This document shows, piece by piece, positions 63,190 to 64,000 of a stretch of DNA of 64,000 bases. Origin of the DNA: TH-plancto1 sp043777375. GTDB lineage: Bacteria; Planctomycetota; Planctomycetia; Planctomycetales; Planctomycetaceae. The stretch is from positions 17,000 to 80,999 of the forward strand of contig JAYWHX010000195.1 of the NCBI GenBank assembly GCA_043777375.1, written 5' to 3'. Position 1 is the stretch's first letter. Each line of letters starts with the position of its first letter. The position numbers and the translations under genes were made by a program. Under the pieces are notes generated by a model. The model had not been told where the DNA came from. It saw only the letters and a program-made list of their open reading frames with translations, and made no database searches.

Positions 63190-64000
63190 ATGCCGCGTGT
63201 GTTTATCAACCAATTGGCCGATGGATCGCCCGTCGAGGAAGTGTTCCTACTCGCCGATCGCCAGCTCCGTGCTAATCGGCATGCTGAGTCCTATCTCCTC
63301 GCACAGCTTCGAGATAAGACCGGACAGGTCAGCGGGCTGCTCTGGAATGTCAGCGAGGCTTCCATTGCTCAGTTGCAGGTCGGCGATTATGTCAAAGTCA
63401 AAGGCAAGATCCAGCTGTTCCAGGGAAACCTCCAGCTGATTATCAGCCGCATCGACAAAGTGCCCCCCGAGGGGCAGAACGCCGCCGATTTCGTGCAGGA
63501 AACCTCAGTCAATTCGGGGCGACTGCTGACGCGGCTCAAGGAAATCCTACTGAGTATCGACGACGCTCCACTGCGGACGTTGATGAGCTGCTTCCTCGAC
63601 GATGACGAGTTCATGGCCAAGCTAGCTCAGGCTCCGGCTGGGATTCGGCTGCATCATGCGTATGCGGGTGGATTGCTGGAACACATCGTCAATTTGCTGG
63701 AAACGATCACACGGATCGCAGATTTGTATCCGAAAGTCGATTCACGATTGCTGTTGGCTGGGGCCTTCCTGCATGACATTGGCAAGGTGCGGGAACTCGA
63801 ATTCGAAGCGGTGTTTGGCTACACCGACGAAGGCCAGCTGATCGGCCACCTTGTCCAAGGGGTCGAGATGGTGAACGAGCGGATTCCGGAGACCGAGCGG
63901 CGATTGGGCTGTTCGTTCCCGCCGGAGACCCTGCTGCGTGTCAAGCACATGCTGCTCAGTCATCATGGCACCTACGAATTCGGAAGTCCGAAGCTGCCGA
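63190..64000 (+). CDS. YhaM-like 3'-5' exoribonuclease, OB-fold plus HD domain (3' end outside window)
   Basis: 270 codons from ATG at 63190 to the right edge, no stop. Residues about 10-95 form an OB-fold nucleic-acid-binding domain (FLLADRQLRANRHAESYLLAQL, KVKGKIQLFQGNLQLII). From about 155 an HD phosphohydrolase domain: HHAYAGGLLEHIVNLLE, then AGAFLHDIGKVRE with the HD pair, and MLLSHHGTYEFGSP, all matching YhaM/CBF1 proteins that degrade RNA or DNA from the 3' end. Truncated by the window at about 85 percent of the usual 310-330 residues. Confidence 0.92.
   Translation, partial: MPRVFINQLADGSPVEEVFLLADRQLRANRHAESYLLAQLRDKTGQVSGLLWNVSEASIAQLQVGDYVKVKGKIQLFQGNLQLIISRIDKVPPEGQNAADFVQETSVNSGRLLTRLKEILLSIDDAPLRTLMSCFLDDDEFMAKLAQAPAGIRLHHAYAGGLLEHIVNLLETITRIADLYPKVDSRLLLAGAFLHDIGKVRELEFEAVFGYTDEGQLIGHLVQGVEMVNERIPETERRLGCSFPPETLLRVKHMLLSHHGTYEFGSPKLP

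Overview
The window looks like chromosomal DNA of a planctomycete (phylum Planctomycetota, possibly family Planctomycetaceae). The support is: DUF1559 proteins (20269-22794, 32123-32890), an exported protein with an N-terminal LETRILLT-type motif (42839-45121), a respiratory bc-type complex with a giant multiheme cytochrome c, secreted Cys/Gly/Tyr-rich proteins, a deoxyhypusine-synthase-like gene, and many intergenic hairpin repeats. I cannot name genus or species. No phage, plasmid, insertion sequence, CRISPR, rRNA or tRNA gene was found; the region reads as ordinary, gene-dense core chromosome with repeat-rich gaps.

Layout. 1-7402 (minus): an operon Rieske protein, cytochrome b6-like subunit, extended subunit-IV-like cytochrome b subunit, and a multiheme cytochrome c that runs off the left edge. 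7854-15358: RraB-like protein, MFS transporter, Hsp70-like protein with a zinc ribbon, dimeric-type glycyl-tRNA synthetase, elongation factor P. 16074-27772: exported proteins (CxxCH plus cyclase-like toroid, Tat-exported BNR protein), a zinc-ribbon membrane protein, a large DUF1559 protein, an acidic secreted protein, a TPR/beta-barrel protein, a metallo-beta-lactamase-fold hydrolase, and a tandem pair of small membrane proteins. 28137-34393: MFS transporter, deoxyhypusine-synthase-like enzyme, DUF2306 membrane protein, DUF1559 pseudopilin, DAC-domain protein. 34928-37548: three secreted small proteins in a row. 37667-45121: TsaC/Sua5, MMPL-type RND transporter, soluble histidine kinase, CAP/Calx-beta surface protein. 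45214-52953 (minus): SMC, FlgI-like lipoprotein with HEAT repeats, coiled-coil protein and a tiny HPGHG membrane protein. 53119-58951: GNAT-6/CelD-like plus acyltransferase-3 pair, a conserved hypothetical, DUF900 lipoprotein hydrolase, FabI-like reductase. 59189-64000: soluble transhydrogenase, a dihydroorotase-like protein lacking its metal ligands translationally coupled to aspartate carbamoyltransferase, and the start of a YhaM-like HD nuclease.

The most interesting points are the bc complex (split cytochrome b, five extra membrane helices, PEWY replaced by APWY, a cytochrome c of at least 1294 residues with eight visible CxxCH motifs and a PDZ-like segment, and a Rieske N-terminus with four copies of a DIMAAIRAK-like motif); the pseudo-dihydroorotase/PyrB pair; the acyltransferase with Asp in place of the family His; the noncanonical DAC protein; the FlgI/HEAT lipoprotein; and several families of dispersed intergenic hairpins, one of which shows compensatory changes between its two copies and another of which overlaps gene stop codons.

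Limits: all family assignments are from reading motifs by eye. No alignment, structure or database search was run, and start codons were chosen from ribosome-binding sites and domain boundaries.
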